DNA from: DASXRU01 sp034665305
Lineage (GTDB): Bacteria; Acidobacteriota; Blastocatellia; Pyrinomonadales; Pyrinomonadaceae
DNA: 64,000 nt
Direction: 5' to 3'
Assembly: GCA_034665305.1 (NCBI GenBank)
Contig: JAXDFZ010000018.1
Coordinates: 1 to 64,000 of the forward strand
The position numbers and the translations under genes are program-made. The notes below the pieces were generated by a model, which was not told the DNA's origin, made no database searches, and saw only the letters and a list, made by a program, of their open reading frames with translations. Shown here piece after piece: positions 26,328 through 36,380 of this stretch (positions are counted from its first letter, which is position 1; every line of letters starts with the position of its first letter).

Positions 26328-26392
26328 GGCGGGCTACTGCCCGAGTGAAACCGAAAGCAGGGCGGGCGGTAGTCCGCCCCTAAACGGTTAAG
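26328..26392. repeat. Short intergenic inverted repeat between argC and argD
   Basis: gtttagcggcgggctactgc pairs with gcggtagtccgcccctaaac across a short spacer that has cgaaa words. It fills the 101-base gap. Confidence 0.7.
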
Positions 26393-26408
26393 CGGGCTTT
26401 GTAGGACA

Positions 26409-27596
26409 ATGGAAGCGAAACTAATCGAAAACGTGCAAGCGCTGGAAGATCGCTACCAGCTGGCCACTTACAAGAAGATGGCGATCGTCGCCGAACGCGG
26501 CGAGGGCGTCTGGCTCTATTCCAGCGACGGTGAGAGGTATCTGGATCTCTACGGCGGCCATGCCGTCGCCGGAACAGGCCATTCGCATCGGCACGTCGTC
26601 GCTGCAATTCAAAACCAAGCGGAGAAGTTGCTGTTCTATTCCAACCTCGTCTACTCGGAAGCGCGGGCCCGAGCCGCAGAGAAGTTAGTCGGAATCGCGC
26701 CGCCGAAACTTACGAAAGCATTCTTTTGTAATTCGGGAACGGAAGCGAATGAAAACGCGATGCGCGTGGCGCGCATGGCGACAGGCCGCGAGAACGTCAT
26801 CACTTTTTCCGGCGGATTTCACGGCCGCACCGCTGACGCGATTAGCGCAACTTTTCTGGGTAAATATCGCGAGTTGGGCAGACCGAATGTTCCCGGCCAT
26901 TTGCAGGCTGAATTTGGCGACACCGATTCGGTGCGAGCGCTGGCTGATGAGACGGTGGCCGCGATCATGCTCGAGCCAATTCAGTCGATGGCCGGAGTGC
27001 GCATGGCACCGCCGGCGTTTTATCTCGCCATGCGTGAGCTCTGCGATCAGCGCGGCATCGTTTTGATTTACGACGAAGTCCAAACCGGCGTGGGCCGCAC
27101 CGGCGAGTGGTTTTTTGCGGGCAGCGCCGCGGGCGCGGGCGTGGTTCCCGACGTCATCACGTTGGCGAAAGCGCTGGGTAGCGGCATTCCGGTCGGCGGT
27201 TGTTTAGTTAACGAACAGGTTTCGTCGCATATCAAAGAGAACGATCTGGGGACGACGTTTGGCGGCGGGATGGTTGCAATGGCGGCGGTGACCGCAACGC
27301 TGGAAGCGATCGAGAACGACGGAATGCTTGAAAATGTAAAAGCGGTCGAGGCTCATTTACGCGAGCGCCTCGCCGGCGTTAATGAAGTCGTTGCGGTTCA
27401 CGGAAAGGGTTTTCTTCTAGGCTTACAGTTTCGCGACAAGGCTGCCCCGATTCACAAAGCGCTGCTCGACAAAAAAATCATCACGGGCACGTCGAGTGAT
27501 CCAGACGTGCTCCGTTTGTTGCCACCATTGTGTTTGCAAAAGGACGAGGTGGATTTGTTTGTCGAGGCCTTGAAGGAAATCTCAGGCTCCGCATAA
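26409..27596 (+). CDS. argD: Acetylornithine aminotransferase (ArgD family)
   Basis: The 395-residue class III PLP aminotransferase converts the N-acylglutamate semialdehyde to N-acylornithine. The PLP-lysine block is ITLAKALGSGIPVGG, the cofactor Asp region LIYDEVQTGVGRTG, and FCNSGTEANENAMRVAR the substrate side. LDLYGGHAVAGTGHSH is the typical ArgD start region. The C-terminal LRLLPPLCLQKDEVDLF closes the fold. The gene is inside the arg operon immediately before the carbamoyltransferase, in keeping with its role. A dual role in lysine synthesis (DapC) is known for this family and not excluded. Confidence 0.93.
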   Translation: MEAKLIENVQALEDRYQLATYKKMAIVAERGEGVWLYSSDGERYLDLYGGHAVAGTGHSHRHVVAAIQNQAEKLLFYSNLVYSEARARAAEKLVGIAPPKLTKAFFCNSGTEANENAMRVARMATGRENVITFSGGFHGRTADAISATFLGKYRELGRPNVPGHLQAEFGDTDSVRALADETVAAIMLEPIQSMAGVRMAPPAFYLAMRELCDQRGIVLIYDEVQTGVGRTGEWFFAGSAAGAGVVPDVITLAKALGSGIPVGGCLVNEQVSSHIKENDLGTTFGGGMVAMAAVTATLEAIENDGMLENVKAVEAHLRERLAGVNEVVAVHGKGFLLGLQFRDKAAPIHKALLDKKIITGTSSDPDVLRLLPPLCLQKDEVDLFVEALKEISGSA

Positions 27597-27647
27597 GGTT
27601 CTTGGCGTGCCCCAAAGTTAAGAGGAGAAATGGACAACGAACTAGGT

Positions 27648-27734
27648 TCCCTCTCCGCTACGCGGAGAGGGGTTAGGGGAGAGGTGGCGGGCGTCTCAAC
27701 CCCTCCCTCAATCCCTCCCCACTTGTGGGGAGGG
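27648..27734. repeat. R3 palindromic element between argD and argF'
   Basis: ccctctccgc tacgcggagaggggttaggg is followed by a ccctccccacttgtggggaggg hairpin. These are the same two modules as at 12369-12457 and 41612-41700, joined in a different order. Confidence 0.8.
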
Positions 27735-27779
27735 ATGAAGCTGACGAAGCAAAGCCAGTGGATTCAAACTGAGACATAA

Positions 27780-28781
27780 ATGAAAGCAGATTTTCTGAAC
27801 ACAGCGGATTTTTCCCGCGCTGAACTCGAAGCCCTAATCGAATCAGCACTACGCTTCAAGACCGGCGAGCAGTCGAAACTGCTGGCGGGCAAATCTGTAG
27901 CTCTCGTTTTCTTCAACCCCAGCTTGCGCACGCGCGCCTCGATGCAGATTGGATGTTACGAACTTGGCGCCAACGCTGTAGTCCTCGAACCGGGCGGCAC
28001 GAGTTGGACGTTGGAGCATCGCGATGGCGCCGTCATGGATGGTGACAAAACGGAACACGTCGCGGAGTTCGTTCGAGTCCTGGGCCGTTATTGCTCGGCC
28101 ATCGGCGTGCGGACCTTTGCGGCGCTGAAAAACTGGGAAGAGGAACGAACCGATCCGGTGCTGATGGCTTTCGCGAAGCACTCGGAAGTTCCAATCATTA
28201 ATTTGGAATCAGCGATGCATCATCCCTGCCAGGCGATGGCGGACATGATGACTATTCGCGAAAAACTCGGTGCGGAACGCAAGCGCGTTCTGCTTACGTG
28301 GGCATGGCATCCGAAGCCTTTGCCGATGGCCGTGCCGAATAGTTTCGCGTTGGCCGCCGCGCAGATGGGCCACGATTTGGTTGTCGCACACCCGCGCGGT
28401 TACGACCTGGACGAGGACTTGATGACTGAGATCAGGAGGCAGACGGCAGGAGCAGGCGGCAGTCTAAATATAACTAATGATATCGACGAAGGCTTCGACG
28501 GCGCCGAAGTTGTTTATGCAAAGAGCTGGGGTGCGCGGGCGTTTTATGGCGCGCCGGAGCGGGACATCGCCGAACGGGCGCAGTATCGATCGCAATGGAT
28601 CGTTGACGAGGAAAAAATGCAGCGCACCAACAGCGCCATCTTTACGCATTGCCTGCCGGTGCGGCGAAACGTGATCGTCACCGATGGCGTGATCGATTCT
28701 CCGGCCTCGGTCGTCATTGATGAGGCGGAGAACCGTTTACATGTGCAGAAGGCAATCCTGGCGTGTTTGCTGGGGAGATAA
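27780..28781 (+). CDS. argF': N-acetylornithine-type carbamoyltransferase
   Basis: The 333-residue transcarbamylase has the carbamoyl-phosphate motif SLRTR (residues 48-52), HPCQ (148-151) and HCLPVRRN. Several blocks match what I recall of acetylornithine carbamoyltransferase rather than ordinary ArgF: the GAVMDGDKTEHVAEFVRVLGRY segment, TWAWHPKPLPMAVPNS and DEAENRLHVQKAI, whose Lys is the carboxylated lysine of that family. Glu79 in SWTLEH aligns with the Glu said to select N-acetyl over N-succinyl substrate. Expected reaction: N-acetylornithine plus carbamoyl phosphate to N-acetylcitrulline, which then needs deacetylation before ArgG. The next gene is argB. Confidence 0.85.
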   Translation: MKADFLNTADFSRAELEALIESALRFKTGEQSKLLAGKSVALVFFNPSLRTRASMQIGCYELGANAVVLEPGGTSWTLEHRDGAVMDGDKTEHVAEFVRVLGRYCSAIGVRTFAALKNWEEERTDPVLMAFAKHSEVPIINLESAMHHPCQAMADMMTIREKLGAERKRVLLTWAWHPKPLPMAVPNSFALAAAQMGHDLVVAHPRGYDLDEDLMTEIRRQTAGAGGSLNITNDIDEGFDGAEVVYAKSWGARAFYGAPERDIAERAQYRSQWIVDEEKMQRTNSAIFTHCLPVRRNVIVTDGVIDSPASVVIDEAENRLHVQKAILACLLGR

Positions 28782-28783
28782 TT

Positions 28784-28966
28784 TGGCCGCGGATGAACGC
28801 AGATAAAACGCGGATAGGAAAATGAATAAGGAATAGGACGGGGAATCACTGGCGCTTGCGACGCAATCAAATATCACCTACTTGCAGTCAGGAATCTGGC
28901 TTGCCCCCGCTTTTAGCCGAGTTCTAGTATTTTCTGATCCGCGTTCATCCGCGTAAATCTGCGGCT
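28784..28966. repeat. R6 inverted repeat between argF' and argB
   Basis: ccgcggatgaacgcagataa and aacgcggat on the left mirror atccgcgttcatccgcgtaa and atctgcggc on the right, around about 120 unassigned bases. Relatives of the ccgcagat-acgcagat words are at 8711, 38733 and 59812. Confidence 0.75.
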
Positions 28967-28998
28967 GATTGTTTCTTAATCCTCGGAGCACTGAAATC

Positions 28999-29910
28999 AT
29001 GAGCGAAGCAACCAACGAAGTCGGCAATCAACTACGGCTCGACCTGTTACGCGAAGCTCTGCCGTACATTCAGCGTTTCAAGGGCCAGACGTTCGTAGTG
29101 AAACTCTCCGGCAAGGCCACCGAAGATCATGAAAACCTGAGTTCGATCGCGGAGGAGTTGGCCCTGCTGCACCAGGTGGGAATTCGGATCTGCGTCGTGC
29201 ACGGCGGTGGTAAGCAGTTGAGCGATCTTGCTTCGATGATGGGAATCAAGCAGACGATCATTAATGGCCGCCGCGTAACTGACGACGCTACCCTCGAGAT
29301 GGCGAAGATGGTTTTCGCCGGCAAGATAAATACCGACATCCTCGCCGCGTTGCGCAACCGCGGTGTCGAAGCCGTCGGCCTGTCCGGCGTTGACGGCAAC
29401 ATCGTGCACGCCGAACGAAGGCCGCCCAAGGAAGTCCTGAACCGGCAGACCGGCGAGCGGGAGCACGTGGACTTTGGTCACGTCGGCGATATCCTCGAAA
29501 TCAACGAGCGATTGTTGATGGTCCTGTTGGAACAAGGATATCTGCCGGTTATTTCTTCGCTCGGGGCCGACGCGGAGGGCACCGTCTTTAATATCAACGC
29601 CGACACCATCGCCGCGGAGATTGCCATTCGTCTTAAGGCCGAGAAGTTGATTCTGCTGTCGGATGTTCATGGCATATACCTCACGGAAGGCCAACCGGAA
29701 ACGAAGTTATCCCAACTCACGGCGGCCGAAGCGGAAGCCCTGATTCGCGAAGGCAAGGCCACCGGCGGCATGATTCCGAAGTTGCAGAGCATCATCGCGC
29801 TACTCGGCCGCGGCGTGCACAGCGCGCACATTCTGAACGGGACGTTGCGCAACGCACTGCTTTCCGAAATTTTTACCGACGAAGGAACCGGTACGATGAT
29901 CGTGGCCTGA
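28999..29910 (+). CDS. argB: Acetylglutamate kinase
   Basis: The 303-residue amino acid kinase phosphorylates N-acetylglutamate, the second step of the pathway. VVKLSGKATE is the variant nucleotide-site start (usually KYGG), CVVHGGGKQLS is the glycine-rich block, NADTIAAEIAIRLKAEKLILLSDVHG the nucleotide/substrate segment and ATGGMIPKLQSI the late loop. I take the ATG at 28999 (MSEATNEVGN) behind CGGAG. It is the last arg gene of the cluster. An N-terminal extension of about 15 residues before the kinase core is seen in arginine-inhibited kinases, so feedback control is possible. Confidence 0.94.
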   Translation: MSEATNEVGNQLRLDLLREALPYIQRFKGQTFVVKLSGKATEDHENLSSIAEELALLHQVGIRICVVHGGGKQLSDLASMMGIKQTIINGRRVTDDATLEMAKMVFAGKINTDILAALRNRGVEAVGLSGVDGNIVHAERRPPKEVLNRQTGEREHVDFGHVGDILEINERLLMVLLEQGYLPVISSLGADAEGTVFNINADTIAAEIAIRLKAEKLILLSDVHGIYLTEGQPETKLSQLTAAEAEALIREGKATGGMIPKLQSIIALLGRGVHSAHILNGTLRNALLSEIFTDEGTGTMIVA

Positions 29911-29947
29911 TGATCCGGTTTCGAGTAGTGCCCTAATCTGAGGAATC

Positions 29948-30015
29948 GTAGGGGCTTTTCTCCGTGGCGCCCATTTCACCGGACGAAGGGGGCGCCCACG
30001 GAGGGACGCCCCTAC
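29948..30015. repeat. R1 palindromic element (short variant) after argB
   Basis: gtaggggcttttctccgtgg pairs with ccacggagggacgcccctac, framed by an outer pair ccctaatctg / aaattaggg. The outer words recur without the core at 63103-63135. Confidence 0.8.
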
Positions 30016-30117
30016 AAATTAGGGCACCATTGATTTCCTGAACGGTTTGACAGCAGTTTCAACCAAAAACTAGAATCGCCCCTCGGTACCCCGAACTCCC
30101 ACAAAGGCGGCCCCCTA

Positions 30118-31398
30118 ATGCCTCATACAAAAGCCAGAACTCATCTCCTGAGAATCGTTGTTGCCCTCAGTCTTCTGATGGCGCTGATATTGATTGGTTC
30201 GTATGCATGGCCTGACCCGGTACAGGCCGCCGATGCGGAGTATCTCGGCAGTCTTGACGGCCAACTCGTGCCCAACACCGATGGTCTTGAGCAAGTCATT
30301 TTTCGTCCGCTGCGCGACTTGTCCAAGGTGAAGTTTGCGACGCCGCCGGAGGAAGGATCAAAGATTACTGCCGGGCGTCTTTACGATCCCATTCGCGATA
30401 AGTCCGCCATCCTGACCCTGTTGGTGGAACCGGAGGACGGGGCGCCAGTGCTCTACGCGGATATTGATTTGGACGGCACCATGACTAACAGCGAAAAGTT
30501 TTCGTTCGGCCATGATGAGGAAGGGAACCCCTACGTTTTCCAGGCGACCATCGAGCTCCCGTTTAAGAACGCGCTGTTTAAGAGTTATCCGATCTTCGTT
30601 CAATACTTCAAAGACATCGAGTGGGAAGAATTGAAAGAAGGCGAAACTCTGCTGCTGCAGTCCAAAGAAACATTCGCGAAAGGGAAAGTTGACCTCAAGG
30701 GAAAATCAACGCTGGTTGAATACGGGTTCAACGCGCAGTCAAAAAAAATTACGGTCAGTAACGGATGGCTGGGGATAGATAGTGACGGCGACGGCACGAT
30801 CGATCTCGACCACTTCTCGCCTGAGGCCGCAGAAGCGCGCGAAGAGACCGTCGTTTTTCGCGTGGGCAGCCAGTACTTCTCGACAAAGCGGGTGGACCTC
30901 GAAAAGAACCAGATCGTGATGCGCGAGCATCCGGCATCAGACTACAAGCGTGTGGAATTGGTGATTGGCGCGGAACTGCCAGACTTCACGTTTTCAGATT
31001 TTGATGGCAAGAAGCGAAAGCTCTCCGAGTTTCGTGGTAAGTACGTGCTGGTAGATTTCTGGGCCCTGTGGTGTGGACCTTGCCGGCGCGAATTGCCCTA
31101 CCAGAAGGCCGCTTACTCGCGCTTCGAAGCTCGCGGCTTCGAGATTCTCGGGATGAATAACGATCCGGACTTTCTCCCGGTCAAACCGTGGCTGAAGAAG
31201 AATGGTTTGGTTTGGCCCCAGGCCACCCGCGACAGTATTGAGCAACTGGAACTCCGCTACCGGATTCACTCTTTTCCCACGACACTGCTGATCGACCCGA
31301 ACGCAAAGATCGTTTCTTTGGGCCAAAGGAAGAAGGGACAGCCCGCGTTGCGCGGCCAGGACTTACTGAAGTCGCTGGATGAGTTGCTGCCACCCTAG
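30118..31398 (+). CDS. TlpA-like thioredoxin-domain protein with EF-hand-like loops, exported
   Basis: 426 residues. A signal peptide or anchor is at about residues 10-38 (ending PVQAADA). The middle region (about 40-280) is of unknown type and includes two segments that read like EF-hand loops: DIDLDGTMTNSE from residue 115 and DSDGDGTIDLDH from residue 221. The C-terminal third is a TlpA/AhpC-type redoxin with FWALWCGPCRRELP (Cys319, Cys322) and the cis-Pro region HSFPTTLLIDPNAK. It probably reduces or isomerises disulfides in the periplasm, possibly for cytochrome maturation. Calcium binding is inferred from the loops only. It is followed within about 40 bases by tilS. Confidence 0.82.
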   Translation: MPHTKARTHLLRIVVALSLLMALILIGSYAWPDPVQAADAEYLGSLDGQLVPNTDGLEQVIFRPLRDLSKVKFATPPEEGSKITAGRLYDPIRDKSAILTLLVEPEDGAPVLYADIDLDGTMTNSEKFSFGHDEEGNPYVFQATIELPFKNALFKSYPIFVQYFKDIEWEELKEGETLLLQSKETFAKGKVDLKGKSTLVEYGFNAQSKKITVSNGWLGIDSDGDGTIDLDHFSPEAAEAREETVVFRVGSQYFSTKRVDLEKNQIVMREHPASDYKRVELVIGAELPDFTFSDFDGKKRKLSEFRGKYVLVDFWALWCGPCRRELPYQKAAYSRFEARGFEILGMNNDPDFLPVKPWLKKNGLVWPQATRDSIEQLELRYRIHSFPTTLLIDPNAKIVSLGQRKKGQPALRGQDLLKSLDELLPP

Positions 31399-31437
31399 AC
31401 TGCATTGGACAAATCGCTCGCCAATCGAAAACCTAAA

Positions 31438-32481
31438 ATGACGAAGTTCGCTCGCGCGCTGCTGGTGGAATGGCGGCGTTTGGAGTTGCCTCCCGAGAAT
31501 CGCCGCGTTGTTGTGGCCGTTTCCGGGGGCGCAGACTCGTCTGCCTTGTTGCTCGCACTGCATGAGTTAATCAGTGCAAACCGGCTCGGTCTGGATTTGA
31601 TCGTGGCGCATCTCGATCATGGCCTGCGAGGGAAGTTAAGTAAAGAAGATGCGACATGGGTTGGGAAACTCGCAAAAGACGTGGGCCATCCGTTTGTACT
31701 CGGGCGGGCCAACGTAAGGACACAGGCGCGTAGTAAAGCCGACAACCTGGAGCAGACGGCCCGTCGGGCCAGATACAGATTTCTGGCAAAAGTTGCGGCC
31801 GCGGAAGGCGCGCAAATCATTGTGACGGCGCACACGATGGACGATCAGGCCGAGACAGTAATGTTGAATTTGCTGCGCGGCAGCGGTGCCGAAGGGCTCG
31901 CCGGCATTGAGCCGGTGCGCCGGTTGGACGAACGGCACAAGGCGCTTTTAGTGCGGCCCCTCTTGCGCTGGGCACGCCGCGCCGATACGGAAGCTTATTG
32001 CGCGCATCACGACCTTTCGCCGCGGATTGATGAAATGAACAAGGACGAAACGTACTCACGCGTGCGCGTGCGTCGCCAGCTCCTGCCGCTGATGGAGACC
32101 TTCAACGGCCGCGTGGTGGAGGCTCTTAGCCGCACGGCCTCTTTACTGAGATCGGACTCGGTCGCGCTATCTGCAGCCGCTGATCATTTGTTGCAGCAAG
32201 CAACCGAAAGCGCCGGCGTGAAGGAGGCTGCGACCAGACAGTCCACGAACAAAGTCCCGCGCCTTTGCGTAGAAGTTCTGGCAACTGCCGCTCCCGCTTT
32301 ACGACTCAGGGCGTTGCGCAACTGGCTGGCCCTTGGCCGAGGGGATTTGCGGCGACTGGAGCTGGTGCATTTGCTGGCGGTTGAGAAATTACTGACGCCT
32401 GGCCGCGGGGGCCGGATAGTTGAACTTCCAGGCGGCGCGCGCGTCGTGCGGGAACGCAAACTGCTGCGGTTTCTTAAGTAA
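31438..32481 (+). CDS. tilS: tRNA(Ile)-lysidine synthetase
   Basis: The 347-residue protein has the N-terminal PP-loop VVVAVSGGADSSALLLAL, the HLDHGLRGKLS block, and NLEQTARRARYRFLAKVA followed by TAHTMDDQAETVMLNLLRGSGAEGLAGI, all diagnostic for TilS. The enzyme ligates lysine to C34 of tRNA-Ile(CAU) using ATP, changing its decoding to AUA. Residues after about 230 form the substrate-binding and C-terminal domains. The ATG at 31438 is used; the frame also opens from a TTG at 31405. The tilS-ftsH-folP order is common in bacteria. Confidence 0.95.
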   Translation: MTKFARALLVEWRRLELPPENRRVVVAVSGGADSSALLLALHELISANRLGLDLIVAHLDHGLRGKLSKEDATWVGKLAKDVGHPFVLGRANVRTQARSKADNLEQTARRARYRFLAKVAAAEGAQIIVTAHTMDDQAETVMLNLLRGSGAEGLAGIEPVRRLDERHKALLVRPLLRWARRADTEAYCAHHDLSPRIDEMNKDETYSRVRVRRQLLPLMETFNGRVVEALSRTASLLRSDSVALSAAADHLLQQATESAGVKEAATRQSTNKVPRLCVEVLATAAPALRLRALRNWLALGRGDLRRLELVHLLAVEKLLTPGRGGRIVELPGGARVVRERKLLRFLK

Positions 32482-32483
32482 TT

Positions 32484-32538
32484 GCAGGGGTGTAACTTCG
32501 TGGGCGCCCATTTCAACGGACGAAGGGGACGCTCCTAC
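32484..32538. repeat. Degenerate R1 palindrome after tilS
   Basis: gcaggggtgtaacttcgtgg and ggggacgctcctac are eroded versions of the R1 arms around the familiar gcccatttcaacggacgaagg loop seen at 29948-30015. Following bases up to 32725 hold a possible TTGACG (32672) promoter element for ftsH. Confidence 0.65.
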
Positions 32539-32725
32539 AAATCAGGAGATCACTGGAAAGACAGCTCGCATCAGCAAATAGGCATCTTATCCAGTCGTCT
32601 CATGAGTGGCGTCTGAAAAAGCTGATGAATTGAGACTGAAACGAAGACAGGAGCGGCGGGAACGGCACCTATTGACGACAGGCAAGACGTTTTAAGGTAT
32701 CATTTGGTCTGGAGGCAAGAAGGCA

Positions 32726-34663
<1,938 letters not shown>

Positions 34664-34685
34664 GTTAGGAGTTACGAAAAGCGAA

Positions 34686-34722
34686 GAGGGGAACTGGTAA
34701 AGACCGGTTCCCCTTTTTGTTT
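34686..34722 (+). terminator. Rho-independent terminator of ftsH
   Basis: aggggaactggt and accggttcccct form a stem with a small aaag loop, followed by TTTTTGTTTG. It lies about 25 bases past the ftsH stop. Confidence 0.85.
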
Positions 34723-34759
34723 GTATTTGGAGAGAGGGGATCAGTGAAAGAGAACAGAA

Positions 34760-35055
34760 GATTTTCCATATATCATTTTCCATTTGTCATTCGCAGATTC
34801 AACTTGGAAGTGCAACACGGACAACTGTTCTCGCTCCAGAGGAGCGAGATGTCTATAGTCCCATGCGTTCCCTATTGTTCCGCGCTCCGGAGGAGCGCAA
34901 TGTCTTGGTTGGTTCGCCAGCGTCCATTAATGTTTCGCTCCTAACGGAGCGAGGATTAAAAAGGGCCTGCTGGTGCTATGAACATCTCGCTCCGCTGGAG
35001 CGAAGGCAGTTTCTCAAAAGTTGCACTTAAACTTGAATCCACCATTTTCCATTGA
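34760..35055. repeat. R5 composite element (full copy)
   Basis: The outer arms ttcgcagattcaacttggaa with gtgcaac and gttgcacttaaacttgaatc are inverted across about 240 bases. Inside are at least four small palindromes of the cgctcc..ggagcg type, differing slightly: tcgctccagaggagcga, gcgctccggaggagcgc, tcgctcctaacggagcga and tcgctccgctggagcga. The partial copy at 1-150 lies in opposite orientation. It fills most of the 653-base gap between ftsH and folP. Confidence 0.8.
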
Positions 35056-35078
35056 ATCACGGGCTGAACTCTTCTTTT

Positions 35079-35234
35079 GTAGGGGCGCCACTCCGTGTGT
35101 GCCCCATATCTCCAATGCGTGCGAGACTTTTTTGCAGTGCGCTGGCAGAGCGAAGCGGCGACACCGCTTTGGATCCTTCCCAAGGTCATACACATCCAAA
35201 GCGCCGTCGCCGCTCCGCTCTGTCGGCGCACTCC
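35079..35234. repeat. Half R1 arm plus R2 element
   Basis: A solitary R1 left arm gtaggggcgccactccgtg (35079) is followed at 35134-35234 by an R2 element: gcagtgcgctggcagagcga and agcggcgacaccgctttgga mirrored by tccaaagcgccgtcgccgct and ctgtcggcgcactcc. R2 relatives are at 38089-38194 and inside 39638-39808. Confidence 0.8.
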
Positions 35235-35316
35235 ATAGCTAGCACTCATGAATGCCGAAATGAAAAATGAGAACTGAGATATGGAAAATCCTCACTCCTC
35301 TCGTATCATCTGAAAC

Positions 35317-36222
35317 ATGACCCGCGAATGGCACATAGCAAACGGCCACACGCTTCCCCTCGGCGAACGCACGTTCATCATGGGTGTGTTGAATGTCACC
35401 CCTGACAGCTTCAGCGACGGCGGCCAGTTTTATTCGATTGATAAAGCGTTAGCTCATGCCGAGCAAATGATTGCGGAAGGCGCGGACATCATCGACATCG
35501 GCGGGGAATCAACTCGGCCAGGCGGCGCCGCGGCTGTTTCTGCCGACGAGGAAATGCGACGCGTGCTTCCCGTAATCGAAAGTCTGGCGAAAACCTCATC
35601 GGTCCCCATCTCCATCGACACCACGAAACCCGAAGTCGCGCGCGCCGCCCTCAACGCCGGCGCCACAATCGTTAACGACATCTCCGGTCTGCGCTTCGAC
35701 GCCGAATTAGCCAACGAAGCCGCCCGCACCGGCGCCGGCCTCGTCCTGATGCATTCCCGCGGCACAATGAAAACCCTGCATCAACTCCCATCCGTCCCCG
35801 ACATCTTCGCCGAAGTAATCACTGGGCTGCGCACCAGCATCGCTCTAGCCGAACAACGCGGCGTCAAACGCGAATCGATCGTCATCGATCCCGGCATCGG
35901 CTTCGGCAAGAGTCAGGAACAGAACATCGAATTGATCGCCAGGCTCGACAAATTGGCTGAGGCGTTTCCTGATTTCCCGATTCTCATCGGCACCTCAAGA
36001 AAATCTTTTCTTGGACGCATGCTCGCTGACGAAAAGGGCAACCCTGCTCCCGCGGAGGAACGTCTTCACGCCGGCATGGCTTCACTGACTGCCGCGCTCT
36101 TGAAAGGCGCTCATATCGTTCGGGTCCATGACGTAAAAGCTGCACTAGAAACCATCCGAGTAGCCGATGCGATCAGATCCAGAAGCCCGACCGTGGGGAA
36201 AGGGTCGGTTCGTTATGAGTGA
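35317..36222 (+). CDS. folP: Dihydropteroate synthase
   Basis: 301 residues of the TIM-barrel pterin-binding family. IMGVLNVTPDSFSDGG and DIIDIGGESTRPG are the two PROSITE-style family motifs; SIDTTKPEVARAALNAGATIVNDISGL and VIDPGIGFGKSQEQN bind pterin and pABA. The product condenses dihydropterin pyrophosphate with p-aminobenzoate in folate synthesis and is the sulfonamide target. It has no direct operon partner on the 3' side. ftsH-folP adjacency is common, but here a terminator and repeats intervene, so an independent promoter is likely. The 36223-36380 gap after it has nothing recognisable. Confidence 0.95.
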   Translation: MTREWHIANGHTLPLGERTFIMGVLNVTPDSFSDGGQFYSIDKALAHAEQMIAEGADIIDIGGESTRPGGAAAVSADEEMRRVLPVIESLAKTSSVPISIDTTKPEVARAALNAGATIVNDISGLRFDAELANEAARTGAGLVLMHSRGTMKTLHQLPSVPDIFAEVITGLRTSIALAEQRGVKRESIVIDPGIGFGKSQEQNIELIARLDKLAEAFPDFPILIGTSRKSFLGRMLADEKGNPAPAEERLHAGMASLTAALLKGAHIVRVHDVKAALETIRVADAIRSRSPTVGKGSVRYE

Positions 36223-36380
36223 AAATTCGAAAGCAGTGACGCGTTACTCCGTCGCGGCTTAGCCACCTGATGTGCATGGAATCTTATTAAGCGTTTTCGG
36301 AAAGGCAGAGCCTTTCCGCACCTCAGGCGGCGGAGCCGAACGCGCCCCGAGCGTCGAGATGCGACCTATGCTCTATCGTT

